A stretch of DNA of 64,000 nucleotides from Eubacterium brachy ATCC 33089 (GTDB lineage: Bacteria > Bacillota > Clostridia > Peptostreptococcales > Anaerovoracaceae): contig KI535286.1 of the NCBI GenBank assembly GCA_000488855.1, forward strand, positions 22,394 through 86,393, read 5' to 3'. Positions 50,960 to 60,783 of the stretch are shown in pieces. How positions within the stretch are numbered: the first letter of the stretch is position 1; each line of letters begins with the position of its first letter. Made by a program: the position numbers and the translations under genes. Below the pieces are notes generated by a model. It ran no database searches. It was given only the letters and a program-made list of their open reading frames with translations, and was not told the origin of the DNA.

Positions 50960-51026
50960 AAGCACCTTAAAAACTGTTGTCGAAGTTATAAAAGTCAGCT
51001 CGCTCATAGTGGAAAAGGTGTTTTTA
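50960..51026 (+). terminator. Terminator-like stem between nrdD and nrdG
   Basis: AAGCACCTT (50960-50968) pairs with AAGGTGTTT (51015-51023, one G-U), followed by T. The 46-nt loop is long. It lies just before nrdG, after a TATTATAC box near 50911, so it may be an attenuator for nrdG or an incomplete stop after nrdD. Confidence 0.4.
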
Positions 51027-51050
51027 TGTTTAACTTAGAGAGGATTGCTT

Positions 51051-51557
51051 ATGAAATTCAGCACCATAAGAGCCTTAGATGTTGCCAACGGACCGGGTAT
51101 CAGGGTTACTATATTCGTATCCGGATGTTCACATAACTGCAACGGCTGTTTCAACGAAGAGCTGCAAGATTTTCAACATGGAACTCTTTGGACGGAAAAA
51201 GATGAAGAAGAATTCATAGAGAAAGTGGCAAAGCCGCAAGTTACAGGTGTCAGCATTTTAGGTGGAGAACCTTTGGAACAGCTAATGGACGATAGCCTAT
51301 TTCGCCTTTTGAGCAGAATAAAAAAAGAGATGCCGGAGAAAAGCATCTGGTTATGGACGGGAGATATATTTGAAGAAGCTATAAAAAATCCGAAAAAAAG
51401 GCGTATAATCGAGTGTCTTGACGTCCTCATAGACGGACCTTTCATCCTTGCCGAGAAAAATCTGAAATTGAAATACAGAGGCTCTGAAAACCAGCGAGTA
51501 ATAGATGTGGTCAAATCTTTTGAGACAGGTAAAACCGTATTTATGAAGAACGCCTAA
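51051..51557 (+). CDS. nrdG: Anaerobic ribonucleotide reductase activating protein
   Basis: 168 residues from ATG 51051, six bases after GAGAGGA. The radical-SAM cysteines are in VSGCSHNCNGCFNEE (CxxxCxxC, about residues 24-31), with the SAM-binding VSILGGEPL after. NrdG generates the glycyl radical on NrdD. It is the next gene after nrdD but with a 237-bp gap that contains a terminator-like stem, so the two may not be made in equal amounts. Confidence 0.94.
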   Translation: MKFSTIRALDVANGPGIRVTIFVSGCSHNCNGCFNEELQDFQHGTLWTEKDEEEFIEKVAKPQVTGVSILGGEPLEQLMDDSLFRLLSRIKKEMPEKSIWLWTGDIFEEAIKNPKKRRIIECLDVLIDGPFILAEKNLKLKYRGSENQRVIDVVKSFETGKTVFMKNA

Positions 51558-51686
51558 TTGCGATTCAACCCCCTTGATTCAAGTCTTAAATACGCTGACA
51601 TTTCACATTTATTACACATAAATATGTGATAACCGTGGGAATTGTAAGGAAATTATATTTTTTTTGTGAAAGCCTCTTCACAAATA

Positions 51687-51715
51687 TTGAATTAAATTTT
51701 ATATAGTAGTATCAT
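51687..51715 (+). promoter_or_regulatory. Promoter of the NlpC/P60 gene
   Basis: TTGAAT, 17 bp, TATCAT, leaving a leader of about 15 nt before AAAGGAG and the ATG at 51738. Confidence 0.45.
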
Positions 51716-51737
51716 AGTCAACGTAAAGGAGATGTTT

Positions 51738-52850
51738 ATGTTAAACTTTGATACGAAAAACGCTATGAGCAGAGTTAAAAATGCTTATGGCAAAGTGAAA
51801 AATTTAAAGAAGAAGACTAAAGAAATAATTTGTATAGGAGCAGTTGCATTTGTAATAGGCTCATTCGTTTTCTACGATGTAGCCACAGGAGTTGCATATG
51901 CAGCAAGTGCAGGTGAAGCACAACCACATGTAATTAAAGCCGGCGGAAAGCAGATCGCAGTTGTTGAATCAAAAGCGGAAGCTGAACAGGCAGTGGAGAA
52001 TGTTAAACAGGCTTATGGTAAGTCAAGCATGGAAACCACAGCAATAGTTAATCCGGCTATAACAATTGAAAAGAAAGAATATATCACAGGCGAAAACGTA
52101 AAGGTGTTGAATTCGGTTGAAGCTACAAAGACTATCCTAGAAAAAAATTCTGGTAAGAATCCGATTTTCAAAGTTCATGTTGAACAGCCCGTAGTGAAGT
52201 CAGAAACGATTCCTTATGAAACAAAAGAAATCGAAACCGATTCCCTTGAAAAAGGTGAGAGAAAAATCGAAACCGAAGGTGTTAACGGTTCAAAATTGGT
52301 TACGAGCAAAGAGACTATGGTAAACGGAAAGGTTGTAAAATCTGAAATTTATACATCTAAAGTTAAAGCTGAACCTAAGAAAGAAGTTGTACTTGTCGGT
52401 ACAAAGGAACCGAAGGCGGAAGTTAAGAAGGAAAAGAATTCAAATAATAAAGATACATCTAGAGCGTCAAGTGGCTCAAAAAGCAGAGCGAATCATGTTT
52501 CTTATGCTTATGATTCGGCGAGAAGCGGCAGTATTTCAGAATATGCTAAGTCATTCCACGGTGTCCCATATGTATATGGCGGCTCTACACCGGCAGGCTT
52601 TGATTGCTCAGGATTTACAAGCTATGTTTTCAGAAAATTCGGAATTAGTCTGCCACACAGTTCGGCAGCTCAAGCCAGATATGGCAGACCTGTTTCAAGA
52701 AGCGAAGCTAAACCTGGAGATTTAGTAGTGATGCCGGGTCATGTAGGCATATATGCCGGTAACGGTATGGTTACTCATGCACCTAAGCCTGGTCAGTCTG
52801 TTACAACTGTGCCTCTATGGACAGGAGCGAGCTTCAGAAGATTAATTTAA
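51738..52850 (+). CDS. G5-domain NlpC/P60 cell-wall endopeptidase
   Basis: 370 residues from ATG 51738, six bases after AAAGGAG (ATG 51732 touches that site). A basic N-terminus and a hydrophobic segment (EIICIGAVAFVIGSFVFY) suggest a membrane anchor or signal. A beta-rich region and a G5 domain (about 145-220, with ETIPYETKEIETDSLEKGE) follow, then a Lys/Ser-rich linker and the NlpC/P60 domain with catalytic Cys in FDCSGFTSYVF, His in MPGHVGIYAG and His in VTHAPKPG. It should cut peptide stems of peptidoglycan outside the cell. It is a single-gene unit. Confidence 0.88.
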   Translation: MLNFDTKNAMSRVKNAYGKVKNLKKKTKEIICIGAVAFVIGSFVFYDVATGVAYAASAGEAQPHVIKAGGKQIAVVESKAEAEQAVENVKQAYGKSSMETTAIVNPAITIEKKEYITGENVKVLNSVEATKTILEKNSGKNPIFKVHVEQPVVKSETIPYETKEIETDSLEKGERKIETEGVNGSKLVTSKETMVNGKVVKSEIYTSKVKAEPKKEVVLVGTKEPKAEVKKEKNSNNKDTSRASSGSKSRANHVSYAYDSARSGSISEYAKSFHGVPYVYGGSTPAGFDCSGFTSYVFRKFGISLPHSSAAQARYGRPVSRSEAKPGDLVVMPGHVGIYAGNGMVTHAPKPGQSVTTVPLWTGASFRRLI

Positions 52851-52870
52851 CTAACTTAGTTTAATTTGCT

Positions 52871-52905
52871 GAAATTCCCTATCATGAAAGTGTGTAGGGA
52901 ATTTC
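52871..52905 (+). terminator. Hairpin after the NlpC/P60 gene
   Basis: GAAATTCCCTA/TAGGGAATTTC, a perfect 11-bp stem with a 13-nt loop, 20 bp after the stop codon. The sequence after it is not T-rich. Confidence 0.6.
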
Positions 52906-52939
52906 GTTATGTGTAAAAATGTTCATGTATCGCCATTTT

Positions 52940-53008
52940 AAAGAACCTATCATCATATGTTGTGTTTCATCGCCGTTGGACAGCATTCATCATTCAGGTT
53001 CTTTTTTT
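52940..53008 (+). terminator. Second terminator-like stem before prfA
   Basis: AAAGAACCT pairs with AGGTTCTTT, then four more T. The loop is 47 nt. Together with the hairpin at 52871-52905 and the prfA promoter it fills the 313-bp gap. Confidence 0.55.
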
Positions 53009-53098
53009 ATGCACACCTTTATGTCCATGCTCATTTCTTACAGATGTACCGCATATGTTAAACTTTTACTTTTTTCGCATTTCTAGGCTTTTGCAGCA

Positions 53099-53128
53099 TT
53101 GCCAAGATATGGATATATATGTTACAAT
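53099..53128 (+). promoter_or_regulatory. Promoter of the prfA operon
   Basis: TTGCCA, 18 bp, TACAAT, with TG one base before the -10 (extended type). Confidence 0.6.
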
Positions 53129-53163
53129 AAGTTGTTAGAAATAAAGCGATTAAGGAGATAAAA

Positions 53164-54231
53164 ATGTTTGATAAACTGTCATTTATTTCAGATAAATATA
53201 ATGCTTTGACTGACAAGGTCTCAGATCCGCAAATTATTGCCGACCAGTCAAAATGGCAGAAGTATGCAAAGGAGTTGAGTGAACTCGAGCCTATAGTCAA
53301 AAAATTTCAAGAATACCAACAAGTAAAAAAATCCATTGCAGAAAGCAAGGAACTTTTAAACGAAAGCAGCTCTGATGAAGAGCTGAGAGAGCTTGCCAAA
53401 CTGGAATTATCGGAAATGGAAGATAAAGTAGAACCTTTGGAAGAAGAACTGAAGGTTTTATTGTTGCCAAAAGATCCTAATGATGAAAAAAATGTAATAC
53501 TGGAAATCAGAGCAGGAACCGGCGGTGATGAAGCAGCTTTATTCGGAGCGGATCTATTCAGAATGTATTCGAGATATGCAGAACGCCGTGGCTGGAAAAC
53601 GGAACTCATGGAGATGAATGAAACAGGTATCGGAGGTATTAAAGAAGCTGTATTGCTCATAAAAGGAAAAGGTGCCTACTCAAGGCTGAAATACGAATCC
53701 GGTGCGCATAGAGTACAAAGAGTTCCGGAAACGGAATCATCCGGTAGAGTTCATACGTCTGCAGCTACCGTCGCCGTATTACCGGAAGTGGACGAAGTTG
53801 AGGTGAACTTAAATCCAAACGATGTCAGAGTCGATGTATACAGATCTTCTGGAAACGGCGGACAGTCTGTAAATACTACCGATTCGGCGGTTAGACTGAC
53901 ACACATACCGACGGGGACCGTAGTAACTTGTCAGGATGAAAAATCTCAAATCAAAAATAAAGAAAAAGCATTTAAAGTCCTTGCTGCAAGACTTTACGAT
54001 GTCATGATACGAGAGCAGACTGATGAAATCTCTCAACAGAGGAAAAGCCAGGTAGGTTCAGGGGACAGATCCGAACGTATCAGAACCTATAACTTTCCAC
54101 AGGGCAGAGTATCCGATCACAGAACCGGAGTTACTCTATATAAACTTGATGCGTTTTTAGACGGCGATTTGGACGAAATCATAGATGGCTTAATCACTAC
54201 GGATCAGGCTGAAAAGATGAAGAACTTCTGA
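53164..54231 (+). CDS. prfA: Peptide chain release factor 1
   Basis: 355 residues. The GGQ loop [24 protein letters not shown] (here [10 protein letters not shown], about residue 230) triggers peptide release, and [19 protein letters not shown] carries the PxT stop-codon recognition region of RF1. It ends translation at UAA and UAG. GGAGA precedes the ATG. The methyltransferase gene prmC, often its neighbour, is not here. It begins the run prfA-sua5-rpiB-upp-pckG. Confidence 0.96.
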   Translation: MFDKLSFISDKYNALTDKVSDPQIIADQSKWQKYAKELSELEPIVKKFQEYQQVKKSIAESKELLNESSSDEELRELAKLELSEMEDKVEPLEEELKVLLLPKDPNDEKNVILEIRAGTGGDEAALFGADLFRMYSRYAERRGWKTELMEMNETGIGGIKEAVLLIKGKGAYSRLKYESGAHRVQRVPETESSGRVHTSAATVAVLPEVDEVEVNLNPNDVRVDVYRSSGNGGQSVNTTDSAVRLTHIPTGTVVTCQDEKSQIKNKEKAFKVLAARLYDVMIREQTDEISQQRKSQVGSGDRSERIRTYNFPQGRVSDHRTGVTLYKLDAFLDGDLDEIIDGLITTDQAEKMKNF

Positions 54232-54245
54232 TGTAACTTCCCCTC

Positions 54246-55415
54246 ATGATTTCGCAAGGTAATGATTTTAAAATATCGGTAAAAATGAAAACAGTTTTTT
54301 TAAGTGATGATGAAAATGATATAAAAAAAGCGGGAGAGATTATCTCTAAAGGTGGACTTGTCGCATTTCCAACGGAAACGGTCTACGGGCTCGGTGCTGA
54401 CGGATTAAATGAAAATGCCGTTTCAAAGATATTTGCGGCAAAAGGCAGACCCGGTGATAATCCTTTAATTTTACATATCAGTGAAATTGATGAAATAGAG
54501 AGTATAGCACTTGAAGTCGATGAAAAAGCAAAAAAATTGATGAAAGCTTTTTGGCCGGGGCCGATGACTCTCATCTTGAAGGCAAGAGATATAGTTCCTA
54601 AAAAAACTACAGGTGGATTAGATACAGTCGGCATTAGAATGCCTAATTGCGATATGGCAAGGTTGTTGATAAAATCAGCAGGAACCCCTATTGCAGCTCC
54701 CAGTGCAAACACTTCCGGCAGACCCAGTCCAACTACGGCAAAACATGTGCTGGAAGATATGAACGGTAAAATAAATGCAATTTTAGACGGTGGAGATTGC
54801 CAAGTAGGAATTGAATCTACAATCATTTCTACTCTAGGAGAAACTGTAACCATTCTCAGACCCGGTGCGATAACAAAGGAAGATGTGGAGAGAACACTGA
54901 ATGAGCCTGTAAAATTCCACGAGAGTTTGCTCAGCACAAGTGATATTATAGATAGAATAGGAGTTTCTGATACATCGTCCGATGTATCAGTCAAAAAAAA
55001 ATCGATGAGCCAAAATCTCGAAGAGGATGTGGTTCCTATGGCTCCGGGGATGAAGTATAAACATTACGCACCCAAAGCGGACATGCTGCTGTTCATAGGT
55101 GATTACGACATCGTATGCAAAGAAATCGAGAAGAGGAAAGAAATCTTTCAGAAGCAGGGAAAAAAAGTAGGAGTAATAAACTATGGATGTCAGAGCAATT
55201 TGGAAATTTCAAAGAGGTTTTTCAAGGATCTGAGACATATGGATGAAGAAAAGATCGATGTTATACTCGCCTGTGGCGTAAGCGACGTCGGATTGGGTTT
55301 TGCCGTCATGAACAGAATGATGAAATCGGCGGGATATAACATCATAAACTTGACCGAAGAAAAGGTCGGACAAAAAATAGATTCTCGGGGTGAAAATGAC
55401 ACCCTTCCCATATAA
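54246..55415 (+). CDS. Threonylcarbamoyl-AMP synthase (Sua5)
   Basis: 389 residues. The YrdC-like catalytic domain shows GGLVAFPTETVYGLGAD, KGRPGDNPLILHI and AAPSANTSGRPSPTTA; a linker leads to the C-terminal Sua5 domain (PGMKYKHYAP onwards). It makes threonylcarbamoyl-AMP for the t6A37 modification of ANN-decoding tRNAs. ATG 54246 lacks a ribosome binding site; ATG 54285 (MKTVFLSDDEN) is an alternative that is closer to the conserved start. It follows prfA by 14 bp, the order known from Bacillus and Clostridium. Confidence 0.92.
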   Translation: MISQGNDFKISVKMKTVFLSDDENDIKKAGEIISKGGLVAFPTETVYGLGADGLNENAVSKIFAAKGRPGDNPLILHISEIDEIESIALEVDEKAKKLMKAFWPGPMTLILKARDIVPKKTTGGLDTVGIRMPNCDMARLLIKSAGTPIAAPSANTSGRPSPTTAKHVLEDMNGKINAILDGGDCQVGIESTIISTLGETVTILRPGAITKEDVERTLNEPVKFHESLLSTSDIIDRIGVSDTSSDVSVKKKSMSQNLEEDVVPMAPGMKYKHYAPKADMLLFIGDYDIVCKEIEKRKEIFQKQGKKVGVINYGCQSNLEISKRFFKDLRHMDEEKIDVILACGVSDVGLGFAVMNRMMKSAGYNIINLTEEKVGQKIDSRGENDTLPI

Positions 55416-55439
55416 ATAAAATTAAAGTGAGGAGAGGAA

Positions 55440-55868
55440 ATGAAAATTGCAATTGCCAGCGATCATGCCGGCTATGAGATGAAGATGATTATTTTAGGTT
55501 ATTTGCAAGCCATGGATCACGATGTTATGGATCTTGGAACGGATAGCACCGAGTCGGTAGATTATCCGGTTTACGGAAAGTCATGTGGTCAGGCTGTCGC
55601 GAGGAAAAAAGCGGAGAAAGGTATCGTGATATGTGGAAGCGGTATCGGTATCTCCATTGCTGCAAACAAGGTTAAAGGTGTCAGATGCGGGCTTTGTACT
55701 TCTGTTGAAATGGCGGAATTAGCCAGGAAGCACAACGATGCCAACGTATTGGCTCTAGGTGGCAGGCTTACTGAAATCACTGTGGCACTACAAATTGTAG
55801 ATGCTTTTTTAAATACTGAGTTTGAAGGTGGCAGACACCAAAAACGCGTCGATTTGCTTGATAAATAA
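55440..55868 (+). CDS. rpiB: Ribose-5-phosphate isomerase B
   Basis: 142 residues, usual length. [13 protein letters not shown] (His region) and [24 protein letters not shown] with the catalytic Cys near residue 65 are clear. It interconverts ribose-5-P and ribulose-5-P. Galactose-6-P isomerase LacA/B types lack this Cys context. AGGAGAGG stands before the ATG; upp follows by 11 bp. Confidence 0.94.
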   Translation: MKIAIASDHAGYEMKMIILGYLQAMDHDVMDLGTDSTESVDYPVYGKSCGQAVARKKAEKGIVICGSGIGISIAANKVKGVRCGLCTSVEMAELARKHNDANVLALGGRLTEITVALQIVDAFLNTEFEGGRHQKRVDLLDK

Positions 55869-55879
55869 GGAGGGGCAAA

Positions 55880-56509
55880 GTGAGTAGAATATACGTATTC
55901 GATCATCCGTTAATTCAACATAAAACAGCTCTTTTACGATTAAAGGAGACTACTACTAAGGATTTTAGAGATTTGGCAAAGGAAATCGGTATGCTCATGG
56001 GATATGAAGCTACCAGGGATTTACCTCTTAAAAAGGTTCACGTCGAAACTCCAATGTGCAACACGGATGTCAATTTATTAGATGGTGAGGACGTTGCCAT
56101 CGTTCCCATTTTGCGAGCAGGTTTAGGTATGGTGGACGGAATGCTTTCATTGATTCCCAACGCAAAAGTTGGACATGTAGGGCTTTATAGAGATCCTGAA
56201 ACTCATAAACCGGTGGAGTATTATTGCAAGATGCCTCATGATATCGAGAAAAGGAAGATATTCGTAATGGATCCTATGCTTGCCACCGGAGGATCGGCAG
56301 TCGATGCAGTCAGCTTGGTGAAAGAGAAGGGGGGCAAGGATATCACTTTTATGTGCTTAATCGCAGCTCCGGAAGGGATTGAAACCTTGTCAAAAGCACA
56401 TCCCGACATAGATATACTGATAGCTGCAAAAGATGAGAAATTAGATGAAAATGCCTATATATTGCCGGGGCTTGGAGATGCAGGCGATAGACTTTACGGA
56501 ACGAAATAA
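55880..56509 (+). CDS. upp: Uracil phosphoribosyltransferase
   Basis: 209 residues, GTG start after [20 protein letters not shown] at the start, [13 protein letters not shown], the PRPP loop [16 protein letters not shown] and the uracil-binding end [16 protein letters not shown] are complete. It salvages uracil to UMP. It belongs to the prfA-sua5-rpiB-upp order. The following pckG is 13 bp downstream, so they may be cotranscribed. Confidence 0.96.
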   Translation: MSRIYVFDHPLIQHKTALLRLKETTTKDFRDLAKEIGMLMGYEATRDLPLKKVHVETPMCNTDVNLLDGEDVAIVPILRAGLGMVDGMLSLIPNAKVGHVGLYRDPETHKPVEYYCKMPHDIEKRKIFVMDPMLATGGSAVDAVSLVKEKGGKDITFMCLIAAPEGIETLSKAHPDIDILIAAKDEKLDENAYILPGLGDAGDRLYGTK

Positions 56510-56522
56510 GGAGGGCGTAAAA

Positions 56523-58337
56523 GTGAATAGCAATGAGATTAAGGAGAGTCCTTTAACGAACGATTTGACGGACAATGAGGAACTTCTTGATTGGGTGAGT
56601 GAAGTGGCTGAACTGACTCAACCCGACAGCATTATGTGGATTACCGGAGATGAGGCTCAGCTTGAGCAACTCAGAAAAGAAGCTATGAAAACAGGTGAGC
56701 TGCATCAGCTGAATACGGAAAAATTGCCGGGATGTTACCTGCACCGAAGTGCTACACATGACGTTGCGAGAATTGAAGGCAGAACTTTCATATGCAGCGA
56801 ACAAAAGGACAATGCGGGTCCCACAAACAACTGGATGGATCCAAGAGAAATGCACGAAAAGCTGAAAAAACTTTTCAAGGGTTCCATGAAGGGACGAACC
56901 ATGTACGTGATTCCCTTCTCTATGGGTGCTATCGGATCTCCATTTGCCAAGTACGGCATAGAAATTACCGACTCGATTTACGTTGTGCTAAACATGAATA
57001 TAATGACTAGAATCGGCGTTAAAGTTTTAGACGCCATAGGCAGTAAAGGCGAGTTCACTAAAGGATTGCATGCAAAGTCGGATTTAAATCCGGAGGAGCG
57101 TTACATAGTTCACTTCCCTGAGGAAAACACCATAATGTCCATAAATTCCGGATATGGCGGAAATGTTTTACTGGGCAAAAAGTGTCTGGCGCTGCGAATC
57201 GCTTCATATCTAGGTCAAAAACAGGGTTGGTTGGCAGAGCATATGCTTATATTGGGTGTTGAAAATCCACAGGGTGAAAAACACTATGTTGCGGCAGCAT
57301 TTCCGTCTGCTTGCGGAAAAACCAATTTGGCGATGTTGATTCCTCCGGAAGTTTACAGGAAACGCGGTTGGAAGATATCCTGTGTCGGAGACGATATCGC
57401 TTGGCTTAGAATCGGCCAAGACGGCAGGCTATGGGCGACAAATCCCGAAAACGGATTTTTCGGAGTCGCTCCGGGAACCAATGCAAAGTCAAATCCCAAC
57501 GCATTGACTGCAACTATGAAAAATACCATATTCACCAACGTTGCTCTCAACACTGACGATAATACGGTTTGGTGGGAAAAGCTGAGCAAGGATATTCCGG
57601 AGAATATAATAGATTGGACGGGACAGGAGAGAAATGGAAGCGATAAGGGCAACGAGCCCCTTGCTCATCCCAATTCAAGGTTTTCATCTCCGGCAGTTAA
57701 CTGTCCTTGCATTTCGAAAGCTTTCGGAAAACCGGAAGGCGTTCCGATTTCTGCTATAATATTCGGTGGCAGAAGGGCGAAAACAGCACCTCTCGTATAT
57801 CAGTCAAGGGACTGGAACCACGGAGTCTTCGTCGGTTCTATAATGGCTTCAGAAACCACTGCTGCGGCCTCAGGACAGGTCGGAGTGGTGAGGAGAGACC
57901 CTATGGCAATGTTGCCTTTCTGCGGCTACAACATGGCTGACTACTGGCAGCACTGGCTGGATATGGGACAGAAACTGACAAATCCTCCTAAAATTTTCAA
58001 TGTAAACTGGTTTAGAACTGATGAAAACGGCAATTTCATATGGCCGGGATTCGGCGATAATCTGAGAGTTTTGGAATGGATACTGAAAAGAGCTCAAGAT
58101 AGAATCGGCTGTGAGGAAACGGAAATAGGATTGTTACCTAAAGCTGAAGACATAGACATTGAGGACTGTGACATAGATGAGAAAACTCTGCAGAGCATAT
58201 TGAATGTAGAAAAGGAATATTGGCTGGATGATATAAAGAGCATAGAAGAGCTTTATAACAAATTTGGCGACAGAGTGCCTGCTGCGCTGGTCAAGGAAGT
58301 CAAAGACATGGAAGCTCGATTGAAGAAGATAAAATAA
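56523..58337 (+). CDS. pckG: Phosphoenolpyruvate carboxykinase (GTP)
   Basis: 604 residues from GTG 56523, after GGAGGG; an open frame back to 56445 overlaps upp and lacks a site. The P-loop FPSACGKTNLAMLIPP (about residue 260), GDDIAWLRIGQDGRLWATNPENGFFG in part, and FGGRRAKTAPLVYQSRDW identify the GTP-using class, about 600 residues, as opposed to the ATP class (about 530). It interconverts oxaloacetate and phosphoenolpyruvate. In an anaerobe it can run in the carboxylating direction to save energy. Its link to the upp group is probably only by transcription. Confidence 0.96.
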   Translation: MNSNEIKESPLTNDLTDNEELLDWVSEVAELTQPDSIMWITGDEAQLEQLRKEAMKTGELHQLNTEKLPGCYLHRSATHDVARIEGRTFICSEQKDNAGPTNNWMDPREMHEKLKKLFKGSMKGRTMYVIPFSMGAIGSPFAKYGIEITDSIYVVLNMNIMTRIGVKVLDAIGSKGEFTKGLHAKSDLNPEERYIVHFPEENTIMSINSGYGGNVLLGKKCLALRIASYLGQKQGWLAEHMLILGVENPQGEKHYVAAAFPSACGKTNLAMLIPPEVYRKRGWKISCVGDDIAWLRIGQDGRLWATNPENGFFGVAPGTNAKSNPNALTATMKNTIFTNVALNTDDNTVWWEKLSKDIPENIIDWTGQERNGSDKGNEPLAHPNSRFSSPAVNCPCISKAFGKPEGVPISAIIFGGRRAKTAPLVYQSRDWNHGVFVGSIMASETTAAASGQVGVVRRDPMAMLPFCGYNMADYWQHWLDMGQKLTNPPKIFNVNWFRTDENGNFIWPGFGDNLRVLEWILKRAQDRIGCEETEIGLLPKAEDIDIEDCDIDEKTLQSILNVEKEYWLDDIKSIEELYNKFGDRVPAALVKEVKDMEARLKKIK

Positions 58338-58349
58338 TAACCGCAAAAG

Positions 58350-58376
58350 AAGGTCATATCTTTGTGATATGGCCTT
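58350..58376 (+). terminator. Terminator after pckG
   Basis: AAGGTCATATC/GATATGGCCTT (one G-U), 5-nt loop, then TTGTG; the right arm and tail are T-poor, so it may be weak. Confidence 0.65.
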
Positions 58377-58448
58377 TTGTGAAATTTAGAGTAACTGCTG
58401 AATTGACAGCGCATTCGACGAAAATCTGTACAGAGAGGAGTAAAAAAT

Positions 58449-60269
58449 ATGATAAATGAAAAAGTTCATGAAAGGATAAAAAGACTCAGAAAACTGATGA
58501 CAGACAACCAAATACGCTTTTATTTGATACCTACTTCGGATTTTCATCAGACAGAGGCAGTGGGCAGCTATTTTAAAGCCAGAGAGTATATGTCGGGATT
58601 TACCGGTTCGGAAGGCACTCTTCTAATCGGTATGTATGAGGCAAAACTATGGGTTGACGGCAGATATTTTTTACAGGCGGAAAAGGAGCTCGTCGGAAGC
58701 GGCATAGATAAAATGGAAATGGGAGAAAAGGGTGTTCCGACTATTGAAGAATATTTACGTGAAAATCTGAATGCCAACGATACGCTGGCTTTTGACGGAA
58801 GAGTTGTCAATACTGCCATGTTTCAGGAGTTTGAGAAGATTGCCAGTGAAAAAAGGTCAAAAATAAAAGTGGATTTGGACTTGGTCGGCAGCGTATGGTC
58901 AGATAGACCCGCTTTACCGAAAGATAAGGCATGGAAGTTGCCGAAAACCATTACAGGGGAAACCATTGATCAAAAGCTGAAAGGGCTCAGAGATGAGATG
59001 AAAGCTAATGAGTTAGGTGGATATATATTCTCCGCATTGGACGATATCGCCTGGATTTTGAATATGAGAGGCAGGGATGTTGAGTTTTTCCCTGTGGTCC
59101 TGTCTTATTTGATACTGACAAAAACCGACGGCTATCTGTTTGTAGATCAAAATAAGTTGACAGATGAGCTCTTAGAGGATTTTTCGAGAAATGCGATTAA
59201 GGTATTCCCATACGATAGAGTCTATGAATTTGCTGAAAAATTAGATGATGTGCTGGGAGAAGGGTACAATACCATATCATTGGATGCAAATATTTTGAAT
59301 TCCGCGCTATACGCAAAACTTCCGAGAAATATAAAAGTGCAAAACGAAGTGTCTCCTGTGGTTTTGTGGAAAGCGTGCAAAAATGGAACAGAGCTTAAAA
59401 ACAACGAAAATGCACACTTAAAAGATGCCATCGCTGTAACTAAATTCATAAGATGGATTCAAAATTCCGTAAAAGAAGGAGAAGATATCGATGAATACGG
59501 TGCTTCCATGAAACTTCACGAGTTCAGGATGCAACAGGATGGCTTCATAGAGGAGAGTTTTGAAACCATTGCGGCATATAGAGAAAACGGAGCAATTGTG
59601 CACTATCATCCGCCTGTGAGCAACTCCAAAAAACTCGAAAATCGCAGTATGATACTGGTAGACAGCGGAGGTCATTATAGAGACGGTACCACCGACGTTA
59701 CCAGAACAATTCCTCTCGGACAGCTCACAGCAGAAGAGAAAAAGTGCTATACAGCCGTGTTGCGAGCTATGATAAGGCTGAGTAAATCAAAATTTTTGAA
59801 AGGCTGCAACGGAAAAAATCTAGACATACTGGCAAGGGGTATTTTATGGGATCTGAACATGGATTACAAGCACGGAACAGGACATGGAGTAGGGTATATT
59901 CTAAACGTTCACGAAGATCCTGTCGGTATCCGATGGAGAGCCGTTCCGGGGCTTAATGATATGGAACAGTTCAGAAAAGGAATGGTCGTTTCAAACGAAC
60001 CGGGAGTATATTTTGAAAATAACTTCGGAATCAGAATCGAAAATGAGATGGTTGTTGTGGAAGATATGGAAAACCAATTCGGAAAGTTTATGAAATTCGA
60101 ACCGTTGACATGGATTCCTATCGATACGAAGCAAATATTGATCGAGGATATGAATGAAGATGAAAAAAAGTGGCTCAACACGTATCATGCAGAAGTATTC
60201 AGAAAAATCAGTCCATTTTTAGACGACAATGAAAAAAAATGGCTGAGAGATTATACAAAAATGATATAA
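58449..60269 (+). CDS. Xaa-Pro aminopeptidase (M24B), three-domain type
   Basis: 606 residues. Two creatinase-like N-terminal domains come before the pita-bread metallopeptidase domain: ligands Asp and Asp in VDSGGHYRDGTTDVTRT (about residues 407-423), His in GTGHGVGYILNVHEDP, Glu in SNEPGVYFE and Glu in IRIENEMVV. The length and the extra C-terminal stretch match the eukaryote-like APP1 type rather than the shorter bacterial PepP. It removes an N-terminal residue before proline, in the cytoplasm. GAGAGGAG lies before the ATG. Confidence 0.92.
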   Translation: MINEKVHERIKRLRKLMTDNQIRFYLIPTSDFHQTEAVGSYFKAREYMSGFTGSEGTLLIGMYEAKLWVDGRYFLQAEKELVGSGIDKMEMGEKGVPTIEEYLRENLNANDTLAFDGRVVNTAMFQEFEKIASEKRSKIKVDLDLVGSVWSDRPALPKDKAWKLPKTITGETIDQKLKGLRDEMKANELGGYIFSALDDIAWILNMRGRDVEFFPVVLSYLILTKTDGYLFVDQNKLTDELLEDFSRNAIKVFPYDRVYEFAEKLDDVLGEGYNTISLDANILNSALYAKLPRNIKVQNEVSPVVLWKACKNGTELKNNENAHLKDAIAVTKFIRWIQNSVKEGEDIDEYGASMKLHEFRMQQDGFIEESFETIAAYRENGAIVHYHPPVSNSKKLENRSMILVDSGGHYRDGTTDVTRTIPLGQLTAEEKKCYTAVLRAMIRLSKSKFLKGCNGKNLDILARGILWDLNMDYKHGTGHGVGYILNVHEDPVGIRWRAVPGLNDMEQFRKGMVVSNEPGVYFENNFGIRIENEMVVVEDMENQFGKFMKFEPLTWIPIDTKQILIEDMNEDEKKWLNTYHAEVFRKISPFLDDNEKKWLRDYTKMI

Positions 60270-60408
60270 TATGGTATACTTGTCCAAACTGCAAAATGGA
60301 TATTTTCAGATATTATTTTACTGATAAATTTTGAAATTCTGCAGCAATCCCAAGGGAAGAAAAATTAAAAATTATGTGAGAGTAACAGATAGAAGGAGAG
60401 GAATATTT

Positions 60409-60783
60409 ATGTTAAAAGAATTTAAAAAATTTGCATTTAGAGGCAATGTCTTGGATTTGGCAGTAGGTGTAATCATAGGTGCTGCGTTTGGTAAGATTAT
60501 CAGTTCCTTGGTAAACGATATCATCATGCCGTTGATAGCCTTGATACTGCCGGGAAAAGTCGATTTTACAAGCCTTATGTGGAACAATATAAAATACGGT
60601 AATTTCATTCAAGTTGTATTTGATTTTCTAATTACCGCATTTGCTATATTCATGTTCATAAAGGCAATAAATACCGCAAAGGATAAACTTTCAAAAGAAT
60701 CGCCGGAAGAAGAGGCTGCACCTGTTGACAGCAAGGAAGAACTGCTGAAAGAAATCAGAGATCTATTAAAAAGTGAAAAATAA
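60409..60783 (+). CDS. mscL: Large-conductance mechanosensitive channel
   Basis: 124 residues from ATG 60409 (GAAGGAGAGG upstream; the frame opens 26 codons earlier). [30 protein letters not shown] is the amphipathic N-terminal helix and the first membrane helix (pore); a second helix is near residues 70-90, and a charged C-terminal helix ([12 protein letters not shown]) ends the protein. It forms a pentameric channel that opens under membrane tension. A stand-alone gene. Confidence 0.95.
   Translation: MLKEFKKFAFRGNVLDLAVGVIIGAAFGKIISSLVNDIIMPLIALILPGKVDFTSLMWNNIKYGNFIQVVFDFLITAFAIFMFIKAINTAKDKLSKESPEEEAAPVDSKEELLKEIRDLLKSEK

Noticed and set aside
18645-50965. Similar A+T stretches (TATTTTTTAAAATA then GAAGTAAA) at about 18652-18685 and 50929-50950 as a dispersed repeat
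   Set aside because: The match is short and made of low-complexity A/T; chance in this composition is likely.
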